A DNA stretch of 64,000 nt from an uncultured Clostridia bacterium (lineage in GTDB: Bacteria; Bacillota; Clostridia; Oscillospirales; CAG-272). The notes under the pieces are model-generated. The model worked only from the letters and a program-made list of their open reading frames with translations, was not told where the DNA came from and searched no databases. Where the stretch lies: positions 1-64,000 of the forward strand of contig CANRKP010000004.1 in assembly GCA_947631245.1 (NCBI GenBank). Reading direction: 5' to 3'. Below are positions 27,096-34,986 of the stretch, in pieces. Made by a program: the position numbers and the translations under genes. Within the stretch, counting starts at the first letter, position 1. Each line of letters opens with the position of its first letter.

Positions 27096-27530
27096 TCAAT
27101 CATTAGCGACCCGTTTTTCGCGCACCGACCGTGTGATCTCTTCTCTCAGCCCCTTTGTCGACCGAAACGAAGGCTTAAAGCTTTCCGGAATGAGATGATC
27201 CTCCATCGTTTTTGGATTGCGCCCAATTTTACTGCTGATCGTCCGAAGCTCAAATACGCCGAAGTTTTTGATGCAGACGGCATGTCCATGGTTCCACGTT
27301 TCTTTCAGGATATCAAGAAATGCCAAAAGAATGGCGTCCGCGTCTTACTCGTTGACGTCGAGCCTGTCCGCCAGCATCTCTGCGTATTCCTTTCGGTACA
27401 GTTCTGCCGCTGTTTCGCTATAACGCGCCTCCCATTGCCCGCATTTCATCTTTTCGGCACAATAAAGGCTTCTACCGGTAAGACCGAATAAAAAAGCTAA
27501 AAAACGGGCATCCTGTATATGTCTCCACAC
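27096..27530 (-). pseudogene. HU-like DNA-binding protein gene, broken
   Basis: Two reading frames in the same phase, 27345-27530 and 27096-27326, are separated only by one TAA (27345-27347) and six sense codons. Joined, they give an ~144-residue product: a helical N-terminal part (ETAAELYRKEYAEMLADRLDVNE) then, after the stop, DADAILLAFLDILKETW and the HU/IHF-type arm KNFGVFELRTISSKIGRNPKTME, and IPESFKPSFRSTKGLREE. The stop sits where HU-like sequence would continue. Further upstream, a different frame reads TQSKELCDRV up to the start of this one, suggesting an additional 1-2 base frameshift at about 27,525. The AAGGAGG near 27,590 has no start codon after it. It is either a decaying gene or two coupled short proteins. 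It lies just outside the left inverted repeat of the recombinase element. Confidence 0.65.
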
Positions 27531-27531
27531 G

Positions 27532-27556
27532 GTCGCAGAGTTCTTTACTCTGCGTC
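27532..27556 (+). repeat. Left 25-bp inverted repeat
   Basis: Exact reverse complement of 29020-29044. Core arms CGCAGAGT and ACTCTGCG around TCTTT. On the minus strand it also encodes TQSKELCD in the frame upstream of the broken HU-like gene. Outside it, on the minus strand, further partial similarity to the right flank continues (CGTGTGGAGACATA against TATGCGGACATA). Confidence 0.9.
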
Positions 27557-27649
27557 AGCGCCGGCTCAAACGCAGCCGATTTCCTTATGCCGCGGGTAAA
27601 TGCCGCCTCCTTTTCCCCTTTCGTGACTGAAAAGTCTGACTGCTGTTGT

Positions 27650-28765
27650 TCACAGAACCGCGACAGCCAGCTTGTCCATATTTTCGCGCTTCAGCTCCAT
27701 GGAGGAATGGACGTATCTGTTGAGCGTTATAGACGTGTCCGCATGACCGAGTATCTCGCTGAGACTCTTCAGCTCAAATCCCGCTTCCACACAGCGCGTA
27801 GCGAACGTGTGGCGGATCGTGTGAAAATGGACTCCCTCAAGTCCGCACTCCTCAGTATATTTCGTAAACCGCTTCTGCACTTGACGCGGCTCCATGAACC
27901 GCTCAGTGCCCGTCAAAAGAAACGCGGCCGGACTGTGCGGATCATACAGTCCGCAGAGCCTGACCGCGCTCTCCGCAAGAGGGATCGTCCTGACCGATGT
28001 GCTGCTCTTGGGGCTGCCGATCGTTACCTTTGTTTTTCTGTTCCCCGTGTGCTCATAATCATGCAGCCTCTGCATCGTCGCGTCTATGTGTATCGTACTG
28101 TCCGAAAGCGAGATATTCTCCCATTTCAGGGCGCAGAGCTCTCCGAGCCGAAGGCCTGTAAGCAGCGCTAGAATGACGCCGAGCTTGCATTCGTCCATGT
28201 CAGTCAGAAGATAGGACACAAAGCGCCGCTGCTCGTCAAGGCTGAGGACGCGGGCCTCCCTTTTCTGCTCCCTCGGGTATGATATCTCAACGGCGGGGAA
28301 CGTACCGGGAGACTGCGCCTCGGCGTATTTCAAGACCGCGCGCAGCACCGTGAGGATATCCCGAACTGTCTTGGCTGAAAGCCCCTCGGACAGAAGCTCC
28401 TGCTTGAAACGCTCCGCAAGCTGCGTTGTGATTCCCTGCGGAAAGCACCCGCCGAGCTTGGGCATTATGTGATTTTTTAGGATAGTGTCGTATTTTATAT
28501 ATGTGGATTCTTTCACTTTCCCTTTTTCGAGGCGCAGCCACTCCCCGCAGAAAAAGGAAAGCCTGCGGCGGCGGTTTCCCGCGGGCACAGGCGCCCCCGC
28601 CAAAAGCGCCGCTTTGCACAGCGTGACCTTTTCTTTCGCCTCACTGTAGGTTTTGCCGTAGCAGAACCCGTACCTGATCTTGCCGGAAAGCTCGTAGCAT
28701 TTGACATACCTCGCCTCCCAGCGTCCGTCCTTGCGTTTAAAAATGTTTTCTCCTTTTTTCGGCAT
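27650..28765 (-). CDS. Tyrosine-type site-specific recombinase (integrase)
   Basis: A 371-residue phage-type integrase. Residues 1-~60 resemble an arm-type DNA-binding N-terminus (IFKRKDGRWEARYVKCYE), ~70-160 the SAM-like core-binding domain (EWLRLEKGKVKESTYIKYD), and ~170-371 the catalytic domain. Catalytic residues are complete: R206 (LLTGLRLGEL), H315 and R318 (HTIRHT), H341 (LGHADTS), Y351. GGGAG precedes the ATG. The gene is intact, whereas the neighbouring HU-like gene is broken. No excisionase, repressor or conjugation genes surround it, and the only repeats are inverted, so it is more like a solitary invertase than the integrase of an intact element. Confidence 0.92.
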   Translation of the reverse strand: MPKKGENIFKRKDGRWEARYVKCYELSGKIRYGFCYGKTYSEAKEKVTLCKAALLAGAPVPAGNRRRRLSFFCGEWLRLEKGKVKESTYIKYDTILKNHIMPKLGGCFPQGITTQLAERFKQELLSEGLSAKTVRDILTVLRAVLKYAEAQSPGTFPAVEISYPREQKREARVLSLDEQRRFVSYLLTDMDECKLGVILALLTGLRLGELCALKWENISLSDSTIHIDATMQRLHDYEHTGNRKTKVTIGSPKSSTSVRTIPLAESAVRLCGLYDPHSPAAFLLTGTERFMEPRQVQKRFTKYTEECGLEGVHFHTIRHTFATRCVEAGFELKSLSEILGHADTSITLNRYVHSSMELKRENMDKLAVAVL

Positions 28766-28962
28766 TGTTTTTTCTCCCTGTGTCGGAAACTGTCGTATTT
28801 CAAGTATATCAGAACTTTGGTCCGCGTGCTTTGACTGCTTTTCTGACTGCGATACAGACTGCCAAAAGCCGATTTTGGGCGGATAAACTGGCTTTTTGTA
28901 TTTTTAGCCGCCGCCCTTGCGGTATTTTTCGAATGATTTTTTTGTTTTTTCGCCGCAAGCTA

Positions 28963-28991
28963 TTGAAAATCCACGCTGGGCGTGCTATACT
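28963..28991 (+). promoter_or_regulatory. Strong outward promoter inside the right repeat
   Basis: TTGAAA (28963-28968), 17-base spacer, TATACT (28986-28991). Transcription would start near 28998, cross the right repeat and meet the terminator at 29056-29092. After inversion it would point at the HU-like gene. Confidence 0.75.
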
Positions 28992-29014
28992 ATATATGTT
29001 TCGACAACGATAAA

Positions 29015-29074
29015 ATGCGGACGCAGAGTAAAGAACTCTGCGACTATGCGGACATAAAAAGCGCGCTCGCGTGA
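29015..29074 (+). CDS. Possible 19-residue leader peptide
   Basis: ATG at 29015 to TGA at 29072-29074, product beginning MRTQSKELCDYADI. The TQSKELCD part is encoded by the 25-bp repeat and is the same peptide found in frame next to the broken HU-like gene at the left repeat. There is no good Shine-Dalgarno. It may be the shared N-terminus that inversion would join to the HU-like frame, rather than a peptide in its own right. Confidence 0.25.
   Translation: MRTQSKELCDYADIKSALA
29020..29044 (-). repeat. Right 25-bp inverted repeat
   Basis: Exact reverse complement of 27532-27556. Core arms CGCAGAGT and ACTCTGCG with centre AAAGA, 29 bases downstream of the promoter's -10 box. Confidence 0.9.
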
Positions 29075-29098
29075 AAAACGAGCGCGCTTTTTATGTTG

Positions 29099-29131
29099 AA
29101 CGGCGGGAGCGTCATGCTCCCGCCGTTTTAT
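29099..29131. terminator. Hairpin at the end of the TPR/SUFU-like gene
   Basis: Arms CGGCGGGAGC (29101-29110) and GCTCCCGCCG (29116-29125) followed on the plus strand by TTTTATT; on the minus strand it lies immediately after the stop of the gene at 29128. The 29056-29092 terminator directly behind it also works on both strands. Confidence 0.7.
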
Positions 29132-31056
29132 TCTCTTCTGATAAAGCCGTCGTCGCCGCGCTCGAAGTAAGCTCCGAACGGCGCGCCGAGCAGTCCCTTT
29201 ATTTCGGGGTCGTAGTTGCATACGGTGTTGAGGTCGTAGGTGTCGAGCACGTCGTCTACGGGGTTCGGGTCGTCGCCGCCCGCGTATTCGTCGTACTCAT
29301 CGAGCGTCATGAACCGCCATCCGCTGTCCCATCCCTTGTCCGCGGGAGCAGGGCGCTCGCGGAAGCAGACCTCGACGGGGTGCCCGTCGAACATTATGCT
29401 GTCCGTCGCAAGGCAGCCGCGCGGTCCTCTGAGCCCGGGAAGCAGGTCCCGCATCTCGTCCTCGGGCAAAAACAGCTCGTCTTCTTCGACGTCGCCGGCG
29501 CCCTCTCCCGCGAGCCATTCGTCAAAGCGCGCGTCGAGAACTGCCGCCATATCGGCGTAATATTGCTCGCTCCACGGGATAAAAAGGTACGCCTCGCCCG
29601 AAAATTCGCTGCTGCGGCACCGAGAAACGCCGAACACGCGCTCCGCGTACATCGCAAGGTCGCTCATATAAGAATGGGAAGCATCCCCGCTCATGTAGTA
29701 CCAGTGGGTGAAATCGACGCCGTCGCAATTAAAGCAGGGGAGCGTGAGCTCTCCGTCCATGTATCTGTCGGCTCTGAGAAAGAAGCGCAGATCCGTGGCT
29801 GCGCGTCCGCGCCTCACGGATTCCGAAAGATAACCGTACCTGTCGAGGAACACATCGCTCATGAGGTCGCGCTCCATGCACCAGCGCAGGTAGACCGCCA
29901 TGTGGTTGTATGCGGAGAGCGGATTTAACGGCAGCTTTTTCTCCTCGATTTTCTTTATGTGAAACTCCGCCGTGTCGACCGTTATCCCGTATTCGATCGG
30001 ACGGCCGAGGCTGTCTATGACGGATGGGCGATGCTCGTCGACGACGGCGAGCATATCGTCAGAGAAGCAGTCGAGCAGAGCGTCCGCGTCCGTTTTGAGC
30101 TTGTAGTCAATCTCCTCGGGGTAGAGCGGGACGAGCTGGAAGAAGCTGACCCCGTCGCCGGAGGGCAGGTCGCAGATGTCGGCGTCGCGGCAGAACTTGC
30201 CGGGGGTCACGAGTATCGCACCGTTGAACCTGACGTCCTCGGTATCGGGACCGCGGGACGTGACGACGGTGCAGCCCCAGTCGAGCCGCGCGTCAGACGA
30301 GGCAGCCCTGCGGGCGATGCCGCGGAGCATGTGGAGCGCCCACGGCGGAACGACGTCTCCGTCGTTCTGTGCCGAGAAATCGGCACATTCGGGCGGCAGG
30401 CAGAGGAGCAGTTCGATGCGGCACAAGCGGTCGGGCTCAAATTCGTCGTCCTCGGTATTTTTCTTCATTACGTGCGCGCCCGCGCCGAGCGTTGCGAGCG
30501 TCACCCAGCCGTAATCACCCTTCGGGGGTATGACGAGGACGTCTATGTCCACGAATTCCGGCAGCGGGTCGTGAATGACGCGCGCCGCCTCGCCGAAATA
30601 ATCCTCTATATGCGCGCGCACGGCGTCGGCGTCGCGTGAGTCGTAAAGCTCGAGGGAGTCGAGGCGCGCCTTCTCGCGCTCGCGGCATTCCTCAATATAA
30701 GGAATAAGGTCGACGTCGCCGGGGTCGAGCCTCTGCGCGTGCTCAAAAAACGAAACGGCGTCCGAGAAAACGCCGAGGTTGAAAAGAGTGAAGCCGACGA
30801 GCTTGTTCCACGCCGCGTCGGCGCAGCCGTCCTCCACGAACGGCGTGAGGATGGAAAACGCGTGCTTGAGCATGTCTCTGTCGGGAGACGAAGCGTCCGC
30901 CGAGACGGCGAGCATTGCGTATGCTCGTGCGAGCAAAAGGGAAAGACGGTAGTCGCGGTCGCCGTCCGGCAGCGCCTCAATTACGCCGATGACTATGCGG
31001 TGTTCGCCGTTCTTTGCCCATTCTTCGAGCTGTTCGTAAAAACCGCGTCCGTTCAT
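29128..31056 (-). CDS. TPR protein with SUFU-like domain, unknown role
   Basis: A 642-residue soluble protein. Residues ~1-140 are helical repeat-like (LSLLLARAYAMLAV, FTLFNLGVFSDAVSFFEHAQRLDPGDVDLI is a clear TPR). Residues ~165-330 resemble the suppressor-of-fused (SUFU) domain of bacteria (FVDIDVLVIPP, WVTLATLGAGAHVM, RIELLLCLPPE). The remainder is a second, acidic, Trp/Tyr-rich alpha/beta region ending YADMAAVLDARFDEWL. SUFU-type proteins are common in polymorphic-toxin immunity loci, but no toxin is adjacent. Start is placed at ATG 31056, which has GAGGTGAGG just upstream, not at 31080. Confidence 0.75.
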   Translation of the reverse strand: MNGRGFYEQLEEWAKNGEHRIVIGVIEALPDGDRDYRLSLLLARAYAMLAVSADASSPDRDMLKHAFSILTPFVEDGCADAAWNKLVGFTLFNLGVFSDAVSFFEHAQRLDPGDVDLIPYIEECREREKARLDSLELYDSRDADAVRAHIEDYFGEAARVIHDPLPEFVDIDVLVIPPKGDYGWVTLATLGAGAHVMKKNTEDDEFEPDRLCRIELLLCLPPECADFSAQNDGDVVPPWALHMLRGIARRAASSDARLDWGCTVVTSRGPDTEDVRFNGAILVTPGKFCRDADICDLPSGDGVSFFQLVPLYPEEIDYKLKTDADALLDCFSDDMLAVVDEHRPSVIDSLGRPIEYGITVDTAEFHIKKIEEKKLPLNPLSAYNHMAVYLRWCMERDLMSDVFLDRYGYLSESVRRGRAATDLRFFLRADRYMDGELTLPCFNCDGVDFTHWYYMSGDASHSYMSDLAMYAERVFGVSRCRSSEFSGEAYLFIPWSEQYYADMAAVLDARFDEWLAGEGAGDVEEDELFLPEDEMRDLLPGLRGPRGCLATDSIMFDGHPVEVCFRERPAPADKGWDSGWRFMTLDEYDEYAGGDDPNPVDDVLDTYDLNTVCNYDPEIKGLLGAPFGAYFERGDDGFIRRE

Positions 31057-31342
31057 GTCCCTCACCTCTCTTTTTTTCATCGTTTCAAAAGTATATCACA
31101 ACCGCAATATGAAGTCAATCATGCACATTGCCGAAAAAAGAATGTTTTTCCTGCTCTGACCTCTCTCTTCTCGGGAAATAGCGTGCGCTCGCCGGGTATT
31201 TGCGCCTCTCGCCCGCAACGCGCAGGAAAACAGCGTATGCGCCCGCACACAGCGACCGCCTCCGCGCACGCCCGAGGCTTATACTGTTCTATGTGACGGG
31301 GACCGTGCGGTCCTTGCAGAACATTAAAATGGGGGTGGTAGA

Positions 31343-32215
31343 GTGACCGTTTACGCGGACGTGCTTTTTCTCGTGAATTTCAGCCTTGACTATGTTTCGC
31401 TTTACATAACCGGCAGGCTGATGTCGCGCCCGCTCTATGTCCGGCGGCTCGCCGCGGCGTCGGCGCTTGGCGCGCTTTACGCCGTGTCGGCGCTGTTTTG
31501 GAATATTCCCGAGCCGCTTTACATAGCGGCGACGCTCGCGGTCAGCGGAATTATGTGCCTTTTCGCTTACAGGCGTGCCTGCAAAGGAGCGCTCGCTTCC
31601 GCCGTCGAGACGGCTGGTTCGGCTCTGCTGCTCTTTTCGGTCGGATGCGCGCTCGGCGGCGCGATGACGGCGATATATTCCCTCGGTAAAGGATATTCCG
31701 CAGGCGAGCCCGGGGGCGGGGGCGCGGGAACGATGACAATGACGGCAGTAGCCGCCGCCGCGGTCACGGTTACGGCGCTTGCGGGACGGGTCGCAAAAAA
31801 GCGGCGAGGCGTCAAACATGCGCGGGTAACGCTGACGGATGGCGGGAAGAGCGTGACGCTTGACGCCCTCTCGGACAGCGGCAATCTGCTTTTCGACCCG
31901 ACGTCCGGCAGACCGGCGCTCATCGTGTCGGCGGACGCGGCAGCGGACGTTCTCCCGCAGAAGATAAGGGAGGCGGCGCTGTCGGAGGACGTTGCGGGCT
32001 CGGCGGCGGCGCTCCCGCCCGAGCTTTTGACGCGGGTGCGCCTTTTGCCGGTGTCAAACGTTTACGGCAAGGGGCTGCTTCTCGGCTTTCGACCCGACGC
32101 GGTGACTGTCGAGCAGGGAGGCAGCGAAAGAGAATATGACCTTATCGTCGCGGTCTCGGGCAAAAAGGGCGGTTTCGGCGGATTCGGCGCCGTGCTGCCT
32201 GCCGAGCTTTCGTGA
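31343..32215 (+). CDS. spoIIGA: Sigma-E processing peptidase SpoIIGA
   Basis: A 290-residue membrane aspartic protease that activates pro-sigma-E in the mother cell after polar septation. The N-terminal ~150 residues hold about five membrane segments, starting VYADVLFLVNFSLDYVSLYITGRL, the family hallmark. The C-terminal domain has the catalytic DSGN at residues 178-181 (LDALSDSGNLLFDP). Start is GTG at 31343 after GGGGGTGG. sigE lies 64 bases downstream, the usual order. No Spo0A box was recognised in the 260-base region upstream, which is GC-rich and otherwise featureless apart from a TATACT near 31280. Confidence 0.93.
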   Translation: MTVYADVLFLVNFSLDYVSLYITGRLMSRPLYVRRLAAASALGALYAVSALFWNIPEPLYIAATLAVSGIMCLFAYRRACKGALASAVETAGSALLLFSVGCALGGAMTAIYSLGKGYSAGEPGGGGAGTMTMTAVAAAAVTVTALAGRVAKKRRGVKHARVTLTDGGKSVTLDALSDSGNLLFDPTSGRPALIVSADAAADVLPQKIREAALSEDVAGSAAALPPELLTRVRLLPVSNVYGKGLLLGFRPDAVTVEQGGSEREYDLIVAVSGKKGGFGGFGAVLPAELS

Positions 32216-32279
32216 CAAATGAAAACCGACAACTATAGGAGCGATCGGCGGTAAAAACGCGCGCGGAAAGGTGGACAAA

Positions 32280-33263
32280 ATGAAGCGGACGCACAGACGA
32301 CAGAAAAAATACAGGGCGAAGAAAACGGCGCGCCGCGCCGTCGCAAAGGCAAAGAGAGCGGGCGCAAAGCGAAAGGGAGGCGGGGACCGCATTTCGTTGA
32401 AGGAATTATTTTCCCGAATGGGAAAAGCGTTTGTGAAGGCGGCGCACGCCGTGAAAAATCGGCTCTCTGCCGCGGGCAGCTGTCTCGTCTCGGCGTGCGG
32501 CGCGGCGTCTGCACGGGTATGGCTCTTCTTTGGCGGAATACGGGAGCGCGCCGCGCGGGCGGCGTATGTGCTCCGCGTCTATGCACAGCGCTGTCTGCGC
32601 TTCATCAGGGACGGGGAGGAGCAGTACTACATCGGCGGCAGCGAGGTCCTGCCGCCGCCGCTCAGCGCCGAGGAGGAGGCGGACATTCTTTCCCGCCTGA
32701 CAAAGGAGCGTGAGCTGACGCAGGTGCTGATAGAGAGAAATCTGCGCCTTGTCGTTTACATTGCAAAGAAATTCGAGAATACGGGGACCGACATCGAGGA
32801 CATAATAAGCATAGGCACGATAGGGCTGATAAAGGCCGTCAACACCTTTAATCCCGAGCGGGGGATAAAGCTCGCGACTTACGCGTCGCGCTGCATCGAA
32901 AATGAGATACTGATGCACATAAGGAAAAACTCCGGCAAGCGCGCGGACGTCTCGATAGACGAGCCGCTGAACGTCGACTGGGACGGCAACGAGCTGCTCC
33001 TCTCGGACGTGCTCTCGGGCGAGGAGGACGAGGTATACGGCGCGATAGAGCACGACGAGGACTACAGGATACTTCACCGCGCCGTCGAGGACCTGCCGGA
33101 GAGGGAGCAGATAATAATAACGCTGCGGTTCGGTCTCGGAGGCGGACCGGAGCGGACTCAGGCGGAGGTCGCGAAGATGCTGGGCATATCTCAGTCATAC
33201 ATATCGCGGCTTGAAAAAAAGATACTTTCTGACCTGCGACGGACGATAGGCTCGGGCATCTGA
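32280..33263 (+). CDS. sigE: Sporulation sigma factor E with long basic pro-sequence
   Basis: A 327-residue sigma-70 family factor; residues ~115-327 match sigma-E closely ([53 protein letters not shown], then [13 protein letters not shown] in region 4.2). The Bacillus precursor has only ~27 residues before YYIGGSE; here about 115 residues precede it, very rich in Lys/Arg for 35 residues and followed by an amphipathic/hydrophobic part ([29 protein letters not shown]). ATG 32280 with AGGTGG 5 bases upstream is preferred to GTG 32271. SpoIIGA upstream would cut just before YYIGGSE. Confidence 0.93.
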   Translation: MKRTHRRQKKYRAKKTARRAVAKAKRAGAKRKGGGDRISLKELFSRMGKAFVKAAHAVKNRLSAAGSCLVSACGAASARVWLFFGGIRERAARAAYVLRVYAQRCLRFIRDGEEQYYIGGSEVLPPPLSAEEEADILSRLTKERELTQVLIERNLRLVVYIAKKFENTGTDIEDIISIGTIGLIKAVNTFNPERGIKLATYASRCIENEILMHIRKNSGKRADVSIDEPLNVDWDGNELLLSDVLSGEEDEVYGAIEHDEDYRILHRAVEDLPEREQIIITLRFGLGGGPERTQAEVAKMLGISQSYISRLEKKILSDLRRTIGSGI

Positions 33264-33293
33264 AATTTTTTATAAGAAAATTCGGCAAAGCTA

Positions 33294-33322
33294 TTGCAAT
33301 TTGCCCGCAGGCGTGATACAAT
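33294..33322 (+). promoter_or_regulatory. Sigma-A promoter for rpmE
   Basis: TTGCAA (33294-33299), 17-base spacer, TACAAT (33317-33322), 46 bases before the rpmE ATG. Confidence 0.7.
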
Positions 33323-33367
33323 ACATCGTAATGCGAAAGTATGAGTCTAAGAGAAGGGGACAGTGCG

Positions 33368-33574
33368 ATGAAAAAGGGGATCCATCCTGACTATAAGGAA
33401 TGCACCATAAAATGCGCTTGCGGTGAAACCGTCGTAACGAGATCGACCAAGGGCGATATGCGTGTTGAGATATGCTCGAAATGTCATCCGTTCTTCACGG
33501 GCAAGCAGAAGTTCGTGGATACGGGCGGACGCGTTGATAAGTTCAAGCGTCGTCTTCAGTCGAGCGGCAAATGA
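33368..33574 (+). CDS. rpmE: 50S ribosomal protein L31 (zinc type)
   Basis: A 68-residue L31 beginning MKKGIHPDY. It has zinc-ribbon cysteines (CACG and [12 protein letters not shown]), so it is the zinc-containing form rather than the zinc-free paralogue. Ends with the usual basic tail [13 protein letters not shown] 33368 matches the conserved family start; the longer frame from 33341 is leader. Confidence 0.96.
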   Translation: MKKGIHPDYKECTIKCACGETVVTRSTKGDMRVEICSKCHPFFTGKQKFVDTGGRVDKFKRRLQSSGK

Positions 33575-33600
33575 GCGCATATCAAAAGGCATGGTAAACT

Positions 33601-33640
33601 CGCGGATGTCACACGCAATTGTGTGACACCCGCGTTTTTG
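33601..33640 (+). terminator. rpmE terminator
   Basis: Fourteen-base arms CGCGGATGTCACAC and GTGTGACACCCGCG with one mismatch, loop GCAATT, then TTTTT. Confidence 0.85.
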
Positions 33641-33644
33641 CGTC

Positions 33645-34985
33645 ATGTCGGATAATGAAAAAACAAGGAGCTTACGAAAGAACAGTATGCCGGAAAAGTA
33701 CGAAAACGAAAGCGAAGCGGAAGAGACGCGGCGATGTGCGCTTGTCGGCGTTTACGACGGGCAGAACGTGACCGAGGACGAATGCGAAAGGCTCGCGGAC
33801 GAGCTCGAATGCCTCGCGTTCACCGCGGGCGCCGTCGTCATATTCAGGCTGACGCAGCAAAGACCGTCTCCCGACAACAGGACATATATCGGAAAAGGCA
33901 AGCTCACGGAGCTCTCGTCCCTCTGCGAGCAGAACGAGGTCGACCTTGTCATATTTGACGACGAGCTCTCCCCGTCCCAGATAAGGAACATAGAGGACGG
34001 TCTTCCCGACGGGGTCGACGTAATCGACCGCTCGATGCTCATCCTCGACATTTTCGCGCGTCACGCTGTCACCGGAGAGGGAAAGCTCCAGGTCGAGCTC
34101 GCGCAGCTGAGATATTCCGCGCCGAGGCTCGTCGGTCACGGCGGCGAAATGTCGCGTCAGGGCGCGACGGGAGGAAATCCCATAGGGACAAGAGGTCCCG
34201 GCGAGACTAAGCTCGAACGCGACAGGCGGCGCATGAGGGCGCGCATAGCGTCCCTTGAGGCGGAGCTCCGCGAGCTTGAAAAGAACAGGCGGACGATGCG
34301 CGCCGCGCGCGAGCGCTCGGGGACTGTCCGCGTGTCGATCGTGGGATATACGAACGCCGGCAAATCGACGCTTCTTAATCTTCTGACGGACGCCGGCATC
34401 CTTGCCGAGGACAAGCTGTTCGCGACGCTCGACCCGACGACGCGCAAATACAGGCTCCCGTCAGGGGCGGAGATACTTCTGACCGACACGGTCGGCTTCA
34501 TCCGCAAGCTGCCGCATCATCTCGTCTCCGCGTTCCGCTCGACGCTCGAGGAGGCGGCGAGCGCGGACATCATCCTCATAATAGTGGACGCCTCCGATCC
34601 CGAATACGCGGAGCATATCGCGGTCACCGAGGATATTTTGATATCGCTCGGAGCCGAAGGGAAGCCAGTCATATACGCCTTCAATAAATGCGACCTTCCG
34701 GCGAGCTTCATTCCGCGTGTCGGCGCGGGGAAGCGCTCCGTATATATCTCCGCAAAGACGGGCAGGGGCGTAGACGAGCTTTTGGCTGCGCTTGAGACGA
34801 CCGTGCGCGCGGCGCGCCGAGTGACGACGTTCCTTTTCCCGCCGTCGGCGTCGTCAGAGCTTTCGCGCCTCTACCGCGCGGGCGCCGAGGTCGTCAGTAC
34901 CGAATACCTCCCGGACGGATCCGTCCGCGTGACGGCGACCGTCGACGAGGCAACGCGCGGCCAGCTCTCGGATTTTGCGGTCTGA
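33645..34985 (+). CDS. hflX: GTPase HflX
   Basis: A 446-residue ribosome-splitting GTPase. N-terminal HflX domain ~25-200 (TYIGKGKLTEL, VIFDDELSPSQIRNIE, VIDRSMLILDIFARHA, then GPGETKLERDRRR), followed by a helical hairpin and the G domain ~215-390: G1 GYTNAGKSTL, G3 DTVGFIRKLP, G4 NKCD. The start is uncertain: ATG 33645 lies at the end of the rpmE terminator, and ATG 33687 (432 residues, MPEKYENE) is equally plausible; neither has a convincing ribosome-binding site at normal spacing. Confidence 0.93.
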   Translation: MSDNEKTRSLRKNSMPEKYENESEAEETRRCALVGVYDGQNVTEDECERLADELECLAFTAGAVVIFRLTQQRPSPDNRTYIGKGKLTELSSLCEQNEVDLVIFDDELSPSQIRNIEDGLPDGVDVIDRSMLILDIFARHAVTGEGKLQVELAQLRYSAPRLVGHGGEMSRQGATGGNPIGTRGPGETKLERDRRRMRARIASLEAELRELEKNRRTMRAARERSGTVRVSIVGYTNAGKSTLLNLLTDAGILAEDKLFATLDPTTRKYRLPSGAEILLTDTVGFIRKLPHHLVSAFRSTLEEAASADIILIIVDASDPEYAEHIAVTEDILISLGAEGKPVIYAFNKCDLPASFIPRVGAGKRSVYISAKTGRGVDELLAALETTVRAARRVTTFLFPPSASSELSRLYRAGAEVVSTEYLPDGSVRVTATVDEATRGQLSDFAV

Positions 34986-34986
34986 T

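Larger units (their letters stand above)
27532..29044. mobile_element. Candidate invertible element carrying its own recombinase
   Basis: A 1.5-kb segment bounded by a perfect 25-bp inverted repeat (27532-27556 and 29020-29044). It contains a tyrosine recombinase gene (27650-28765) and, next to the right repeat, an outward-facing sigma-A promoter (28963-28991). Each repeat is itself an imperfect palindrome with 8-bp arms CGCAGAGT/ACTCTGCG around an asymmetric 5-bp centre (TCTTT on the left, AAAGA on the right), the shape of a tyrosine-recombinase core site. Because the centres are in opposite orientation, recombination between them would invert rather than excise. That is inference; no second orientation can be seen in one sequence. 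Confidence 0.55.
28998..29092 (+). ncRNA. Candidate ~95-nt terminated transcript
   Basis: Bounded by the promoter at 28963-28991 and an intrinsic terminator with 14-base arms AAAAAGCGCGCTCG (29056-29069) and CGAGCGCGCTTTTT (29079-29092). The right inverted repeat would fold as a hairpin CGCAGAGT-AAAGA-ACTCTGCG in the RNA. It may be a regulatory RNA, or merely the OFF-state product of the invertible promoter. It also contains a 19-codon frame. Confidence 0.5.

Noticed and set aside
27532..27556. The 25-bp repeats read as ordinary terminators
   Set aside because: Neither copy is followed by a T tract, and the exact identity over 25 bp with opposite centres is not expected of independent terminators.
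27650..28765. Integrase as the marker of a prophage or conjugative element
   Set aside because: Neighbouring genes are ordinary chromosomal genes, no phage or conjugation genes are seen and there are no direct att repeats.
28765..29013. Plus-strand frame over the integrase start and the internal promoter
   Set aside because: It covers a clear promoter and has a low-complexity, unlikely protein sequence.
31081..31342. Spo0A-controlled spoIIG-type promoter
   Set aside because: No TGTCGAA-like 0A box or 21-22 base spacing could be found by eye, so no promoter was claimed.
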